DNA of 64,000 nucleotides from Hyphomicrobiales bacterium (GTDB lineage Bacteria > Pseudomonadota > Alphaproteobacteria > Rhizobiales > Rhizobiaceae). The position numbers were made by a program, and so were the translations under genes. Numbering within the stretch: the first letter of the stretch is position 1; the number at the start of each line of letters is the position of its first letter. The notes beneath the pieces were generated by a model. That model saw nothing but the letters and a program-made list of their open reading frames with translations, was not told the DNA's origin and did no database searches. This document shows positions 38,281 to 47,017 of this stretch, piece after piece. Where the stretch lies: assembly GCA_900468805.1 (NCBI GenBank), contig UEIF01000046.1:1-64000 (forward strand), written 5' to 3'.

Positions 38281-38439
38281 CCTCCGAACTGGAAGGTAGC
38301 CGCGCGATCAGGCCGCCGTCCTTCCAAAAGATTCTCCGATTCGTCAGAGTATGGTAGCCTATTCCAGCTCCGGTCGATTGCACAATAGTGTCGGTCAATC
38401 ATCGCAATCCGCCACATTCGGTCGTCAGCCTAAAACAAA

Positions 38440-38456
38440 GGCCGGCAGAGCCGGCC
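38440..38456 (-). terminator. fumC terminator
   Basis: GGCCGGC (38440-38446), loop AGA, GCCGGCC (38450-38456), followed on the minus strand by CTTTGTTTTA. It lies 27 bp past the fumC stop codon. The same hairpin is duplicated at 36749-36765. Confidence 0.75.
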
Positions 38457-38482
38457 CTTTCATCATCATTCGATCCGTCAGC

Positions 38483-39874
38483 TCACATGGGACTGATCAT
38501 CGTCTCCGGCCGCACGATCGCGTCATACTCTTCCGACGTTACCAGCCCACTCGCCAGCGCTTCTTCCTTCAGCGTCGTACCGTTCTTATGCGCCGTCTTG
38601 GCGATCTTGGCGGCTGCGTCGTAGCCGATCTTGGGAGCGAGTGCGGTGACGAGCATCAGCGAGCGCTCGAGGCCGGCCTTGATGTTGTCTTCACGGGCTT
38701 CGATGCCGACGACGCAATTGTCGGTGAAGGAGACGGCGGCGTCGGCGAGCAGCTGGACCGACTGCAGGAAGTTGTAGGCCATCATCGGATTATAGACATT
38801 GAGCTCGAAATGGCCCTGGCTGTCGGCAAAGGTCAGGGCCGCGTGGTTGCCGAAGACGTGGATGCACACCTGCGTGAGCGCCTCGCACTGCGTCGGGTTC
38901 ACCTTGCCGGGCATGATCGAGGAGCCGGGCTCGTTTTCCGGCAGTGCCAGTTCGCCAAGGCCGGCGCGCGGGCCGGAACCGAGCAGGCGTATGTCGTTGG
39001 CGATCTTGAAGAGGGCAGCGGCGGCCGCATTGATCGCGCCGTGGGCGAAGACCATCGAATCATGCGAGGCGAGTGCCTCGAACTTGTTCGGCGCGGTCAC
39101 GAAGGGCATGTCGGTGATGACAGCGATCTCTTCAGCGACCTTCTCGGCAAAACCGACCGGCGCATTGAGCCCGGTGCCGACGGCCGTGCCGCCCTGCGCG
39201 AGCTCGCAAAGGCCGGGCAGGGTCATTTGGATACGCTTGATGGCGGAGCCGACCTGCGCGGCGTAACCAGAGAATTCCTGGCCCAGCGTGAGCGGCGTTG
39301 CATCCTGCGTGTGGGTGCGGCCGATCTTGATGATGTGGCTGAACTCGGTGACCTTCATGTCGAGCGCCGCATGCAGATGCTTCAGCGAGGGCAGAAGATG
39401 ATGGGCGATCTGTTCGGCGCAGGCGATGTGCATGGCCGTCGGGTAAGTGTCGTTCGACGACTGGCTCATGTTGACGTGATCGTTCGGATGTACCGGCTTC
39501 TTGGAACCCATGACGCCGCCGAGCATTTCTATGGCGCGATTGGAGATCACCTCGTTGGCGTTCATGTTGGATTGCGTGCCGGAACCGGTCTGCCAGACGA
39601 CCAGCGGGAAATGGTCGTTCAGCTTGCCGTCGATCACTTCCTGGGCCGCATCCACGACAGACTTGCCAATGCCAGCATCCAGCTGGCCGAGCGCCATGTT
39701 GGCACGTGCTGCAGCCTGCTTGACGATTCCGAGCGCACGCACGATCGAGAGCGGCTGTTTTTCCCAGCCGATCTTGAAATTGCCGAGAGAACGTTGCGCC
39801 TGCGCGCCCCAATATCGGTCGCTGGCAACTTCGATCGGGCCAAATGTATCGGTTTCGGTGCGGGTGGAGCTCAT
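38483..39874 (-). CDS. fumC: Class II fumarate hydratase
   Basis: 463 residues, the family length, from the ATG at 39874 (GGAAGG nine bases upstream). GSSIMPGKVNP (317-327) is the superfamily signature, THTQDATP (about 187-194) carries the catalytic His region, and TGSGTQSNMNANEV lines the active site. It hydrates fumarate to malate without an iron cluster. It is transcribed toward the porin and ends in a strong hairpin. Confidence 0.95.
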   Translation of the reverse strand: MSSTRTETDTFGPIEVASDRYWGAQAQRSLGNFKIGWEKQPLSIVRALGIVKQAAARANMALGQLDAGIGKSVVDAAQEVIDGKLNDHFPLVVWQTGSGTQSNMNANEVISNRAIEMLGGVMGSKKPVHPNDHVNMSQSSNDTYPTAMHIACAEQIAHHLLPSLKHLHAALDMKVTEFSHIIKIGRTHTQDATPLTLGQEFSGYAAQVGSAIKRIQMTLPGLCELAQGGTAVGTGLNAPVGFAEKVAEEIAVITDMPFVTAPNKFEALASHDSMVFAHGAINAAAAALFKIANDIRLLGSGPRAGLGELALPENEPGSSIMPGKVNPTQCEALTQVCIHVFGNHAALTFADSQGHFELNVYNPMMAYNFLQSVQLLADAAVSFTDNCVVGIEAREDNIKAGLERSLMLVTALAPKIGYDAAAKIAKTAHKNGTTLKEEALASGLVTSEEYDAIVRPETMISPM

Positions 39875-40292
39875 GGCTTCGTGCCTTCCTGTCACATGCT
39901 GTTAAGGGCAGTCTTTGAGGATGAGGGACTTATAGGGTGGAAAGCTTTCCAAGAAAACCGGACGCAGTGCGAAATATTGAAACCGGTTGTCATGTTTACC
40001 GGCGTATTCCAGCGTGTTCTTTCGGTCACGCTGGGAAATTAATGCAAATAGCGTCAGAAAGCGCACTTTCTCGTAGCGGAAAATTCGGTAAAAAATTAAC
40101 TAATAATTTCATAATTTTGTGTGAACTTCTGCACGGCGCTTGCGTTCGACCCCGTCACACAAAGTTGAGCCTGAAAGTGCTGGCGGCGCGGGCCGGTTTC
40201 TGATGAATGGGCCGCAGCTGCCGGGAACTCTGGAAGAATTGATCTGAGCCTTTTTACTTGACAACAGCATGGTACTGGGACTGGAAAACAAG
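39875..40292. other. 418-bp intergenic region between divergent fumC and L,D-transpeptidase genes
   Basis: Holds the two divergent promoters. It is AT-rich around 40085-40125 (TAACTAATAATTTCATAATT), a likely promoter zone for the transpeptidase. No small gene, repeat or RNA structure was recognised. Confidence 0.4.
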
Positions 40293-42182
40293 ATGAAGTT
40301 CGTTTTGAAAAGCGCGGTTTCCGCATTGGCACTTTCCTGCGTGATGGGCGCGGTTCCTGCGCATGCCTATACGCTGATGGACATGCTGCGCGGCGACCGG
40401 GCAAGAAGCGGCCAGAGCACGATCATCATGGACCCCTCGGCTCCGGTTCGCGGGAATCGTAACGGCCTTGGCGGCGATATCGATCCGGAAGCCGCACTGC
40501 CGAAGGTTTCCAGCCCGCGCTACTACACATACAAGACCGAAGCCTTGTTGCTCGTCGATACGACGAAGTTTGCCGATCCAGTCGTGACCGGCGCGGTCGC
40601 CGACGTGTCGGGTGCCGCCACGACCGATGGCGCTCCGCAGCGCCACTTCCTGACGGAAGCCAAGGTTCGCGCCAATACCGATGTCGCCAAGGCCCTGCAG
40701 GGCTATTACGGCGACGGCAAGAACCCGCTCGTCTGGGTTTCCAGCGAAGGTGTCAGCGAGCGCGGCAAGGCTGCGCTGACCGTACTTGCCGATGCGGCAA
40801 GCGTCGGCCTCGATCCGGCCGATTATGCCGTGTCCGAGCCGACGATCGATCCGGCCAATCCGGATCCCGATCTCCGCGACCGGGCGCTGACGCAGTTCGA
40901 ACTGGCGCTTTCCTCCAAGGTTCTGGCCTATGTGCAGGATACGACGCGCGGCCGCGTCGACCCGAACAAGCTCTCCGGATACCATGATTTCCAGCGCAAG
41001 GTCGTCAAGCTCGATCCGGTGCTGAAGCTCTCCCGCCTGAGCCCCGACGTTGCGGCCTATCTTTCCAGCCGCAATCCAGACAGCACGCAGTTCCTCGCGT
41101 TGAAGGCCGAGCTTGCCAAGCTGCGCGCCGCCGACGGCGGGAACGAAGCGCCGATCACCATTTCGCTCACTTCCTTGCTGCGCCCGGGCGACAGCTCGAC
41201 GGAAGTCGCCAACATCGTCAAGGCGATCCAGAAGCACGGTTCGGAAGAGCTGAAGACCGCGCATGCGGCCACCTTCTCGGCCTATACAGGCAGCAGCGAC
41301 TATTCGCCCGAGATCGTGTCACTGGTCGAGGACTTCCAGAAAGAACATGGCCTGAAGCCCGATGGCGTGATCGGCCAGGCGACTGTGCGCACCATGACCG
41401 GCGGCGACACCAATGCGTCCAAGGTCGACAAGCTCGTTGTCGCGATGGAGCAGGCGCGCTGGCTGCCTGACGATCTCGGCCCGCGCTACGTGATGATCAA
41501 CCAGCCGGCCTTCATGGCCTATTACTATAACGACTCCAAGCAGCAGCTTGCGATGCGCACCGTGGTCGGCGGCAAGAACAACCAGACCTATTTCTTCGAC
41601 GACGAGATCGAAACGGTCGAGTTCAACCCGTTCTGGGGCGTGCCGCAGTCGATCATCATCAACGAGATGTTGCCGAAGCTGCGCTCCGACCCGAACTATC
41701 TGGACCAGATGGGCTATGAAGTCGAAGTCGGCGGTCGCGCCGTTCCGTCCTCCAGCGTCGACTGGTACGGCTCGACGCAGAATGTCTCGGTGCGCCAGCC
41801 GCCGAGCAGCGACAATGCTCTCGGCGAGTTGAAGATCCTGTTCCCGAACAGCCACGCCATCTATATGCACGACACGCCCTCGAAGAGCTTCTTCAAGCGT
41901 GACATGCGTGCACTGAGCCACGGCTGCGTCCGCCTTGCCGACCCGCGCGCCATGGCGGCTGCCGTTCTCGGTACGACGGTCGATGATGTTGCGAAACAGA
42001 TCGCCACCGGCCAGAACCATGCTGTTAAGGTGCCGCAGAAGATCCCGGTCTACGTGTCCTATTTCACCGCATGGCCGAACAAGGACGGCGTGATCGAGTA
42101 TTTCGACGATGTGTATGGTCGCGATGCTTTTGTGGACAAGGCGTTTGATGCGACGACGAAGTCGCGTGGGGCGCAGATCTGA
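40293..42182 (+). CDS. Periplasmic L,D-transpeptidase (YcbB/LdtD-like)
   Basis: 629 residues from the ATG at 40293; this start gives the clean signal peptide MKFVLKSAVSALALS ending near AHA, while a start eight codons earlier does not. A peptidoglycan-binding helical domain is present (YSPEIVSLVEDFQKEHG, LKPDGVIGQATV), followed by the YkuD catalytic domain, where SHAIYMHDTPSK and RALSHGCVRLADPR give the His and the catalytic Cys. It makes 3-3 peptide cross-links or attaches proteins to peptidoglycan. A strong terminator follows. In rhizobia several paralogues exist. Confidence 0.9.
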   Translation: MKFVLKSAVSALALSCVMGAVPAHAYTLMDMLRGDRARSGQSTIIMDPSAPVRGNRNGLGGDIDPEAALPKVSSPRYYTYKTEALLLVDTTKFADPVVTGAVADVSGAATTDGAPQRHFLTEAKVRANTDVAKALQGYYGDGKNPLVWVSSEGVSERGKAALTVLADAASVGLDPADYAVSEPTIDPANPDPDLRDRALTQFELALSSKVLAYVQDTTRGRVDPNKLSGYHDFQRKVVKLDPVLKLSRLSPDVAAYLSSRNPDSTQFLALKAELAKLRAADGGNEAPITISLTSLLRPGDSSTEVANIVKAIQKHGSEELKTAHAATFSAYTGSSDYSPEIVSLVEDFQKEHGLKPDGVIGQATVRTMTGGDTNASKVDKLVVAMEQARWLPDDLGPRYVMINQPAFMAYYYNDSKQQLAMRTVVGGKNNQTYFFDDEIETVEFNPFWGVPQSIIINEMLPKLRSDPNYLDQMGYEVEVGGRAVPSSSVDWYGSTQNVSVRQPPSSDNALGELKILFPNSHAIYMHDTPSKSFFKRDMRALSHGCVRLADPRAMAAAVLGTTVDDVAKQIATGQNHAVKVPQKIPVYVSYFTAWPNKDGVIEYFDDVYGRDAFVDKAFDATTKSRGAQI

Positions 42183-42210
42183 CTCCAAGCGTTGGATGGG
42201 TAATTGGGCG

Positions 42211-42234
42211 GGCGGTCTTCGGGCCGCCCTTTTG
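42211..42234 (+). terminator. Rho-independent terminator of the L,D-transpeptidase gene
   Basis: GGGCGGTC (42211-42218), TTCG tetraloop, GGCCGCCC (42223-42230), followed by TTTTGTTTT. A textbook terminator 29 bp after the stop codon. Confidence 0.9.
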
Positions 42235-42570
42235 TTTTGGGCGTCTGCGCACGAAAAATCTGAGGAGAGGGTGTACCGTGGGCCTCTCATCCGCCCCTTG
42301 GCTTACAACGACATGAGACACTTTGATTGGGAGCGAGGCGTCGCGACAACGTCCCTTCTACCCAGCGGGAGAAGGTGCCTGCGGGATGCTGGCGGGAAAG
42401 CGCTGCGCTTCGACGGGCGGTCCCTTCTTGATCGAGATAGTTCAGGTGAATGAGAGTGCAAACGGACGGATAGCTCCGTTATCCATCGGATGATCGCTAA
42501 CTTTGATATTCAACAGATTCGCATACCGCCCTATGGTGCGGCTTCAACATGCCGGGGTTGAGGGGATCAG
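42235..42570. other. 336-bp intergenic region with degenerate palindromic filler
   Basis: Contains CCTTCT...AGAAGG (about 42353-42374) inside GTCCCTTCTACCCAGCGGG, resembling the intergenic filler common in rhizobial genomes (a CTTCTCCC...GGGAGAAGG motif). No reading frame with a ribosome binding site is seen. The last 60 bp should hold the promoter of the next gene. Confidence 0.4.
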
Positions 42571-43260
42571 ATGAGATGGACTTTTTTGACGGGATTGGCG
42601 CTTGCTGCGTCCCTCGCCGTGGGGTCAGCCAATGCAAGCGAAGATAGGCTCGATTCCGCGCTCGGCACAATGAAGGTAATAGGGGAACCACTGCTCCTGG
42701 AAGACGGCCGACACGCTGGTTGCCAGTACACATTCGTTGTTCTCACGCGAGATCGGGTCTACCGGCACGGGCAGTATTTGAGGATTGCCGGATCGGTCAG
42801 TGTCATAAGAACGAGCGATTTCGTGGATTCACCTGCGCAACATGCCGTCAACACGATGTTAAAGCTGGTTGTCAACGAGGTTGCCATCTCATCCGACGGC
42901 CGGTTGAATTTGACGCCATCGGCTCCCTCGCGAGCCTACCTGCTGGGTGAGAATATGCAGAGCCATATGGACAGGCTCTACAAACCCAGGAATACCGAGA
43001 CGCCCGGAAGCGTGACATTGATGCTTGATGCCGATCCGACGATGAAAATATTGAAGGAGGCGGCGAAGTCCTCTCACAAAATCGCTGTTGCTTTCAACCA
43101 GCGAGGCGGCAACAAGGACATAACCATTCCAATTGAGCTCGATGTAACGGATTTCGGGTTGAATGGCGAGAGGACACGGTCGGATGAAGCGGAGCGCAAC
43201 TTTGCACGCTGTATGGGGAGTGTCTTCAGGGATATTCCATCGGCACGGATGGCCGAGTGA
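42571..43260 (+). CDS. Secreted hypothetical protein, 229 aa
   Basis: MRWTFLTGLALAASLAVGSA is a signal peptide, cleaved near ANASE. The mature protein is mixed alpha/beta with two cysteines (HAGCQYTF near residue 51, NFARCMGS near residue 215) that could pair. VAISSDGRLNLTPSAPS and IPIELDVTDFGLNG do not point to a known family. It is probably periplasmic. GC content seems slightly lower than its neighbours, but this was not measured. Confidence 0.65.
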   Translation: MRWTFLTGLALAASLAVGSANASEDRLDSALGTMKVIGEPLLLEDGRHAGCQYTFVVLTRDRVYRHGQYLRIAGSVSVIRTSDFVDSPAQHAVNTMLKLVVNEVAISSDGRLNLTPSAPSRAYLLGENMQSHMDRLYKPRNTETPGSVTLMLDADPTMKILKEAAKSSHKIAVAFNQRGGNKDITIPIELDVTDFGLNGERTRSDEAERNFARCMGSVFRDIPSARMAE

Positions 43261-43268
43261 GCCCTGCC

Positions 43269-43985
43269 TCAGACAGCAACCTTAGCAGCAGAATCCCGCA
43301 GCAAACTCTCCACGAGTTCCACCGTCAGCTCATCGAAATGCGTGATGATCACATCCGGATCGAGGCTGGACACCGGCACATCCGAATAGCCGAAGGGTAC
43401 GGCAATCGCCGGCACACCGGCATTTTTCGCGACGGCGATATCGTTGATGCTGTCGCCAATCATCACGGAGCGGGCAATGTCCCCGCCGGCGCGCTCGATG
43501 GTACCGGTGAGGTGGCGGGCGTCGGGCTTGCGGTGTTCGAACGTATCGCCGCCGGTGACCGCGTCGAAATAATGCGTCAGGCCGAGCTTCTCCAGCAGGC
43601 CGGTAGCCAGGCCCTCGAGCTTGTTGGTGCAGACGGCAAGCCTATAACCCGATGCCTTCAGGCGATCCATCGCAGCGACGAGGCCGGGATAGGGCTCGGT
43701 ATGCCCCGGCATGTTTGCGCTGTAGTGGGCTACGAAGCGCTCGACGAGCGGGGGCAGGGCTTCAGGCGAGATCGGGTGACCCTGCAGCTTGCAGGCGCGC
43801 TCTATCATCACACGGGCGCCCTGGCCAACCAGGTGCGTGAGGTCGTCATAGGTGACAGGCGCTAGATCAAGCGCCGCGATCGTGTAGTTCAGGCTTTCGA
43901 CCAGATCGACATGGGTATCGAGAAGCGTGCCGTCGAGATCGAAGATGACAAGGGCGTTTCCGGTATGTTCGGGAGCGGTGGCCAA
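43269..43985 (-). CDS. gph: Phosphoglycolate phosphatase
   Basis: 238 residues. DLDGTLLDTHVDLVESLN is HAD motif I with both aspartates, CTNKLEGLA covers motif II, and HRKPDARHL with MIGDSINDIAVAKNAG gives motifs III and IV. The alpha-helical cap between motifs I and II is the Gph type. It recycles 2-phosphoglycolate formed by repair of oxidised DNA ends. It lies beside rpiA, as in many Rhizobium chromosomes, on the opposite strand. Confidence 0.88.
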   Translation of the reverse strand: MATAPEHTGNALVIFDLDGTLLDTHVDLVESLNYTIAALDLAPVTYDDLTHLVGQGARVMIERACKLQGHPISPEALPPLVERFVAHYSANMPGHTEPYPGLVAAMDRLKASGYRLAVCTNKLEGLATGLLEKLGLTHYFDAVTGGDTFEHRKPDARHLTGTIERAGGDIARSVMIGDSINDIAVAKNAGVPAIAVPFGYSDVPVSSLDPDVIITHFDELTVELVESLLRDSAAKVAV

Positions 43986-44178
43986 AGTGGTGCCTTTTTG
44001 CGGGTAGGATCATCCGGGAGTAGGCGATGAACGGGCGAAAAGCAACGCCAGGATATCAGAGAGAAACGTCGCAGCCGAAACGGGTGGCTTTCAATCCAAA
44101 GACGATGATTTTGGCTTTCGTTTGCAATACGAGCCGTGTAAACAGCACATCCAACGCAACATCAGGAGCTGGCGGCGC

Positions 44179-44877
44179 ATGGATGCCCGCGAAATGAAGA
44201 TCAAGGCCGCCGAGGCCGCGCTTGTCCATGTTGAATATGGCATGCGCCTTGGAATCGGGACCGGAAGCACGGCAGAGGAATTCGTCCGTCTGCTCGCTGA
44301 AAAGGTTGCAGCCGGCTTCAGGGTCGAGGGCGTCCCGACGTCCGAACGCACCGCTCGGCTCTGCGTCGAACTCGGCGTTCCCCTGAAATCGCTGGACGAG
44401 CTACCACAGCTCGATCTCACCATCGACGGTGCTGACGAAGTCGATGCAGGCTTGCGGCTCATCAAGGGTGGCGGCGGTGCGCTGCTGCGCGAAAAGATCG
44501 TCGCTGCAGCTTCGACGCGGATGATCGTCATCGCTGACGAGAGCAAGCTCGTCGATACACTCGGCGCCTTCGCGCTGCCGATCGAGGTCAATCCATTCGG
44601 CCTCGTTTCGACGCGCATGGCTATCGAAAAGACCGCCTCGCGCCTCGGTCTGACGGGCGAACTGAAGCTTCGCCAATCCGGTGACGGAGAGTTTACCACT
44701 GACGGCGGACATCTCATTATCGATGCATCTTTTGGCCGCATTCCTGATGCAGAGGCGCTTTCGAGGGAACTGAATTCCATACCCGGTGTCGTGGAGCACG
44801 GGCTTTTCATCAACATGGCGGCGCTTGCGATCATTGCCGGTCCTGCAGGTGCCCGCACGCTGCAGGCAAACAGATAA
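44179..44877 (+). CDS. rpiA: Ribose-5-phosphate isomerase A
   Basis: 232 residues from the ATG at 44179; an upstream in-frame ATG at 44122 lacks a ribosome binding site, while AGGAGC lies 12 bases before this one. GIGTGSTAEEFV is the substrate phosphate loop, DLTIDGADEVD the catalytic acidic motif and LIKGGGGALLREKIVA the lysine-containing loop. It interconverts ribulose-5-P and ribose-5-P in the pentose phosphate pathway. The DUF2059 gene follows by 17 bp. Confidence 0.95.
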   Translation: MDAREMKIKAAEAALVHVEYGMRLGIGTGSTAEEFVRLLAEKVAAGFRVEGVPTSERTARLCVELGVPLKSLDELPQLDLTIDGADEVDAGLRLIKGGGGALLREKIVAAASTRMIVIADESKLVDTLGAFALPIEVNPFGLVSTRMAIEKTASRLGLTGELKLRQSGDGEFTTDGGHLIIDASFGRIPDAEALSRELNSIPGVVEHGLFINMAALAIIAGPAGARTLQANR

Positions 44878-44894
44878 CAGGAGCATAGAAACTC

Positions 44895-45476
44895 ATGATG
44901 AACATTGCAGGCCTTGGCCGTCTTGCCGCTGCGACCATCGTTCTTTCCGGGCTTGCCTTCGGCTCTGCCGCAAGAGCGCAGGAAGCATCCGAGGAGCAGC
45001 TGAAGGCTGCCCGCGCGGCCATGGACGCGATTGGCGCAACCACCCAGTACGACAACATCCTGCCGGGTCTGGCCGAACGTCTGAAGGCCGGTCTCATCCA
45101 GGATTCGCCGAACTATCAGGATGTCATCTCCGCGACCGTCGATGCGCAAGCGCTGGCTCTGGCGCCGCGCCGTGCCGACCTCGAAAAGGAAGCAGCTCTG
45201 ACCTATGCCAAGGCTTTCACGGTCGAAGAGCTGAAGGCGATCGCCGATTTCTACAATTCCGACATCGGCAAGAAGCTGCTGCGCGACGGCCCGGTTGCCT
45301 CGCGCGAAACCGCCAAGGCTGCCGATATCTGGGCGCAGGGCATTTCCCGCGACCTCGAAAAGCAGAGCAATGTCGAGCTTTCCAAGGTCATCAAGGCTCC
45401 GCCGGCGGCAACCGAAAGCCCGGTTGCACCGGCTGCCCCGGCTCCGGCCGCCGCACCGGCACCAGCCAAGCCGTAA
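44895..45476 (+). CDS. Exported DUF2059 protein
   Basis: 193 residues; AGGAG precedes the ATG. The signal peptide ends in SAARAQ. The mature helical domain contains LTYAKAFTVEELKAIADFYN, the DUF2059 hallmark, and ends in an Ala/Pro-rich tail (PVAPAAPAPAAAPAPAKP) that is probably disordered. It lies in the rpiA transcript. The family function is not established; members are periplasmic. Confidence 0.85.
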   Translation: MMNIAGLGRLAAATIVLSGLAFGSAARAQEASEEQLKAARAAMDAIGATTQYDNILPGLAERLKAGLIQDSPNYQDVISATVDAQALALAPRRADLEKEAALTYAKAFTVEELKAIADFYNSDIGKKLLRDGPVASRETAKAADIWAQGISRDLEKQSNVELSKVIKAPPAATESPVAPAAPAPAAAPAPAKP

Positions 45477-45496
45477 GGCCGCCTTCACCTTTCGCA

Positions 45497-45521
45497 AAAG
45501 CCCGGCATCGTCCGGGCTTTT
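45497..45521 (+). terminator. Terminator after the DUF2059 gene
   Basis: AAAGCCCGG, six-base loop, CCGGGCTTTT followed by GTTTTT. It ends the rpiA-DUF2059 transcript just before gor. Confidence 0.85.
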
Positions 45522-45584
45522 GTTTTTCTACAGCTCACTCCTATATGTGAACCACCCACGCAGCGATTCCCTCCGGAGATCATC

Positions 45585-46970
45585 ATGCCCACCTTCGACT
45601 ACGACCTCTTCGTCATCGGCGGCGGTTCGGGGGGCGTGCGCAGCGCGCGCGTCGCAGCCTCGCTCGGCAAGAAGGTGGCGATCGCCGAGGAATACCGCTA
45701 CGGCGGCACCTGCGTGATCCGCGGCTGCGTGCCGAAGAAGCTCTTCGTCTACGCTTCTCAGTTCCACGAACATTTCGAGGATGCAGCCGGCTTCGGCTGG
45801 ACGGTCGGCGAAAGCTCGTTCGACTGGAAGAAGCTGGTTGCCGCCAAGGACGGCGAGATCGCGCGGCTGGAAGGGCTCTACAAGAAGGGGCTTGCCGGCG
45901 CCAATGCCGAGATCCTGGAGGCGCGTGCCGAGCTCGTCGATGCGCATACGATCAAGCTCCTGAAGACCGGCGAGACGGTGACGGCCAAGACCATCGTGAT
46001 CGCGACCGGCGGCAGGCCGAACCCGCATGAGGCGCTGCCCGGCCATGAGCTCTGCATTTCCTCCAACGAGGCCTTCCATCTCGAAGAGTTGCCGAAATCC
46101 ATCCTGATTGCCGGCGGCGGCTACATTGCCGTCGAATTCGCCAATATCTTTCATGGCCTCGGCGTCGAGACGACGTTGATCTATCGCGGCGCCGAAATCC
46201 TCTCGCGCTTCGACGAAGACCTGCGCCGCGGCCTGCATGAGGCGATGGCTGCAAAGGGCATCCGCATCCTCTGTCAGGATGTGATGCAGCAGGTGACGAA
46301 GGGCGAAAACGGCCTCGTCATCGAGACGCTGAAGAACGGCACGCTCAATGCCGGTATCGTCATGCTGGCGCTCGGCCGCGACCCGAATACGCAGGGGCTT
46401 GGGCTCGACAAGGCCGGTGTCGCCGTCAACGAGCGCGGCGCCATCCTCGTCGACGATTATTCGCGCACCAATGTCGAGAACATCTATGCGCTCGGCGATG
46501 TCACCGATCGGGTACAGCTGACGCCGGTCGCGATCCACGAGGCCATGTGCTTCATCGAGACCGAATACAAGAACAATCCGACCAAACCGGATTACGACCT
46601 GATCCCGACGGCAGTCTTTTCGCAGCCGGAGATCGGCACTGTCGGGCTATCAGAGGAAGAGGCAGGCAAGCGCTACAAGGAGCTGGAAGTCTATCGCGCC
46701 CAGTTCCGGCCGCTGAAGGCTACACTCTCCGGCCGGGCGGAAAAGATGATCATGAAGCTGATCGTCGATGCCGCAAGTCGCAAGGTTGTCGGTGCCCACA
46801 TCCTCGGTCACGACGCCGGCGAGATGGCGCAGCTTCTCGGCATCACGCTGAAGGCCGGCTGCACCAAGGACGATTTCGACCGCACCATGGCGCTGCACCC
46901 GACGGCGGCCGAAGAACTGGTGACGATGTATGCGCCGAGCTACCGCATCCGCGACGGCCAGCGGATCTGA
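45585..46970 (+). CDS. gor: Glutathione-disulfide reductase
   Basis: 461 residues. VIGGGSGGVRSAR is the FAD-binding motif, GGTCVIRGCVPKKL holds the redox-active pair C43/C48, and AGGGYIAVEFANIFHGLG is the NADPH-binding motif. The interface motif HPTAAEELVTM carries the catalytic His-Glu pair. It regenerates glutathione with NADPH in the cytoplasm, using NADPH supplied by the pentose phosphate route encoded next door. Confidence 0.95.
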   Translation: MPTFDYDLFVIGGGSGGVRSARVAASLGKKVAIAEEYRYGGTCVIRGCVPKKLFVYASQFHEHFEDAAGFGWTVGESSFDWKKLVAAKDGEIARLEGLYKKGLAGANAEILEARAELVDAHTIKLLKTGETVTAKTIVIATGGRPNPHEALPGHELCISSNEAFHLEELPKSILIAGGGYIAVEFANIFHGLGVETTLIYRGAEILSRFDEDLRRGLHEAMAAKGIRILCQDVMQQVTKGENGLVIETLKNGTLNAGIVMLALGRDPNTQGLGLDKAGVAVNERGAILVDDYSRTNVENIYALGDVTDRVQLTPVAIHEAMCFIETEYKNNPTKPDYDLIPTAVFSQPEIGTVGLSEEEAGKRYKELEVYRAQFRPLKATLSGRAEKMIMKLIVDAASRKVVGAHILGHDAGEMAQLLGITLKAGCTKDDFDRTMALHPTAAEELVTMYAPSYRIRDGQRI

Positions 46971-46987
46971 TCTTTTGACAGGATAGA

Positions 46988-47009
46988 GCCTGCCGCACGA
47001 GCGGCAGGC
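46988..47009. terminator. Hairpin between convergent gor and TadG-like genes
   Basis: GCCTGCCGC (46988-46996), loop ACGA, GCGGCAGGC (47001-47009): a perfect 9-bp stem between two stop codons. No T-run on either side, so termination may be weak or shared. Confidence 0.6.
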
Positions 47010-47017
47010 GAGCGTGG

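Noticed and set aside
38351..40042. A 563-codon frame antisense to fumC
   Set aside because: Same reason: composition is that of reverse-complemented fumC codons.
40254..42290. Two long antisense frames over the L,D-transpeptidase gene
   Set aside because: Signal peptide and YkuD motifs clearly place the real gene on the plus strand.
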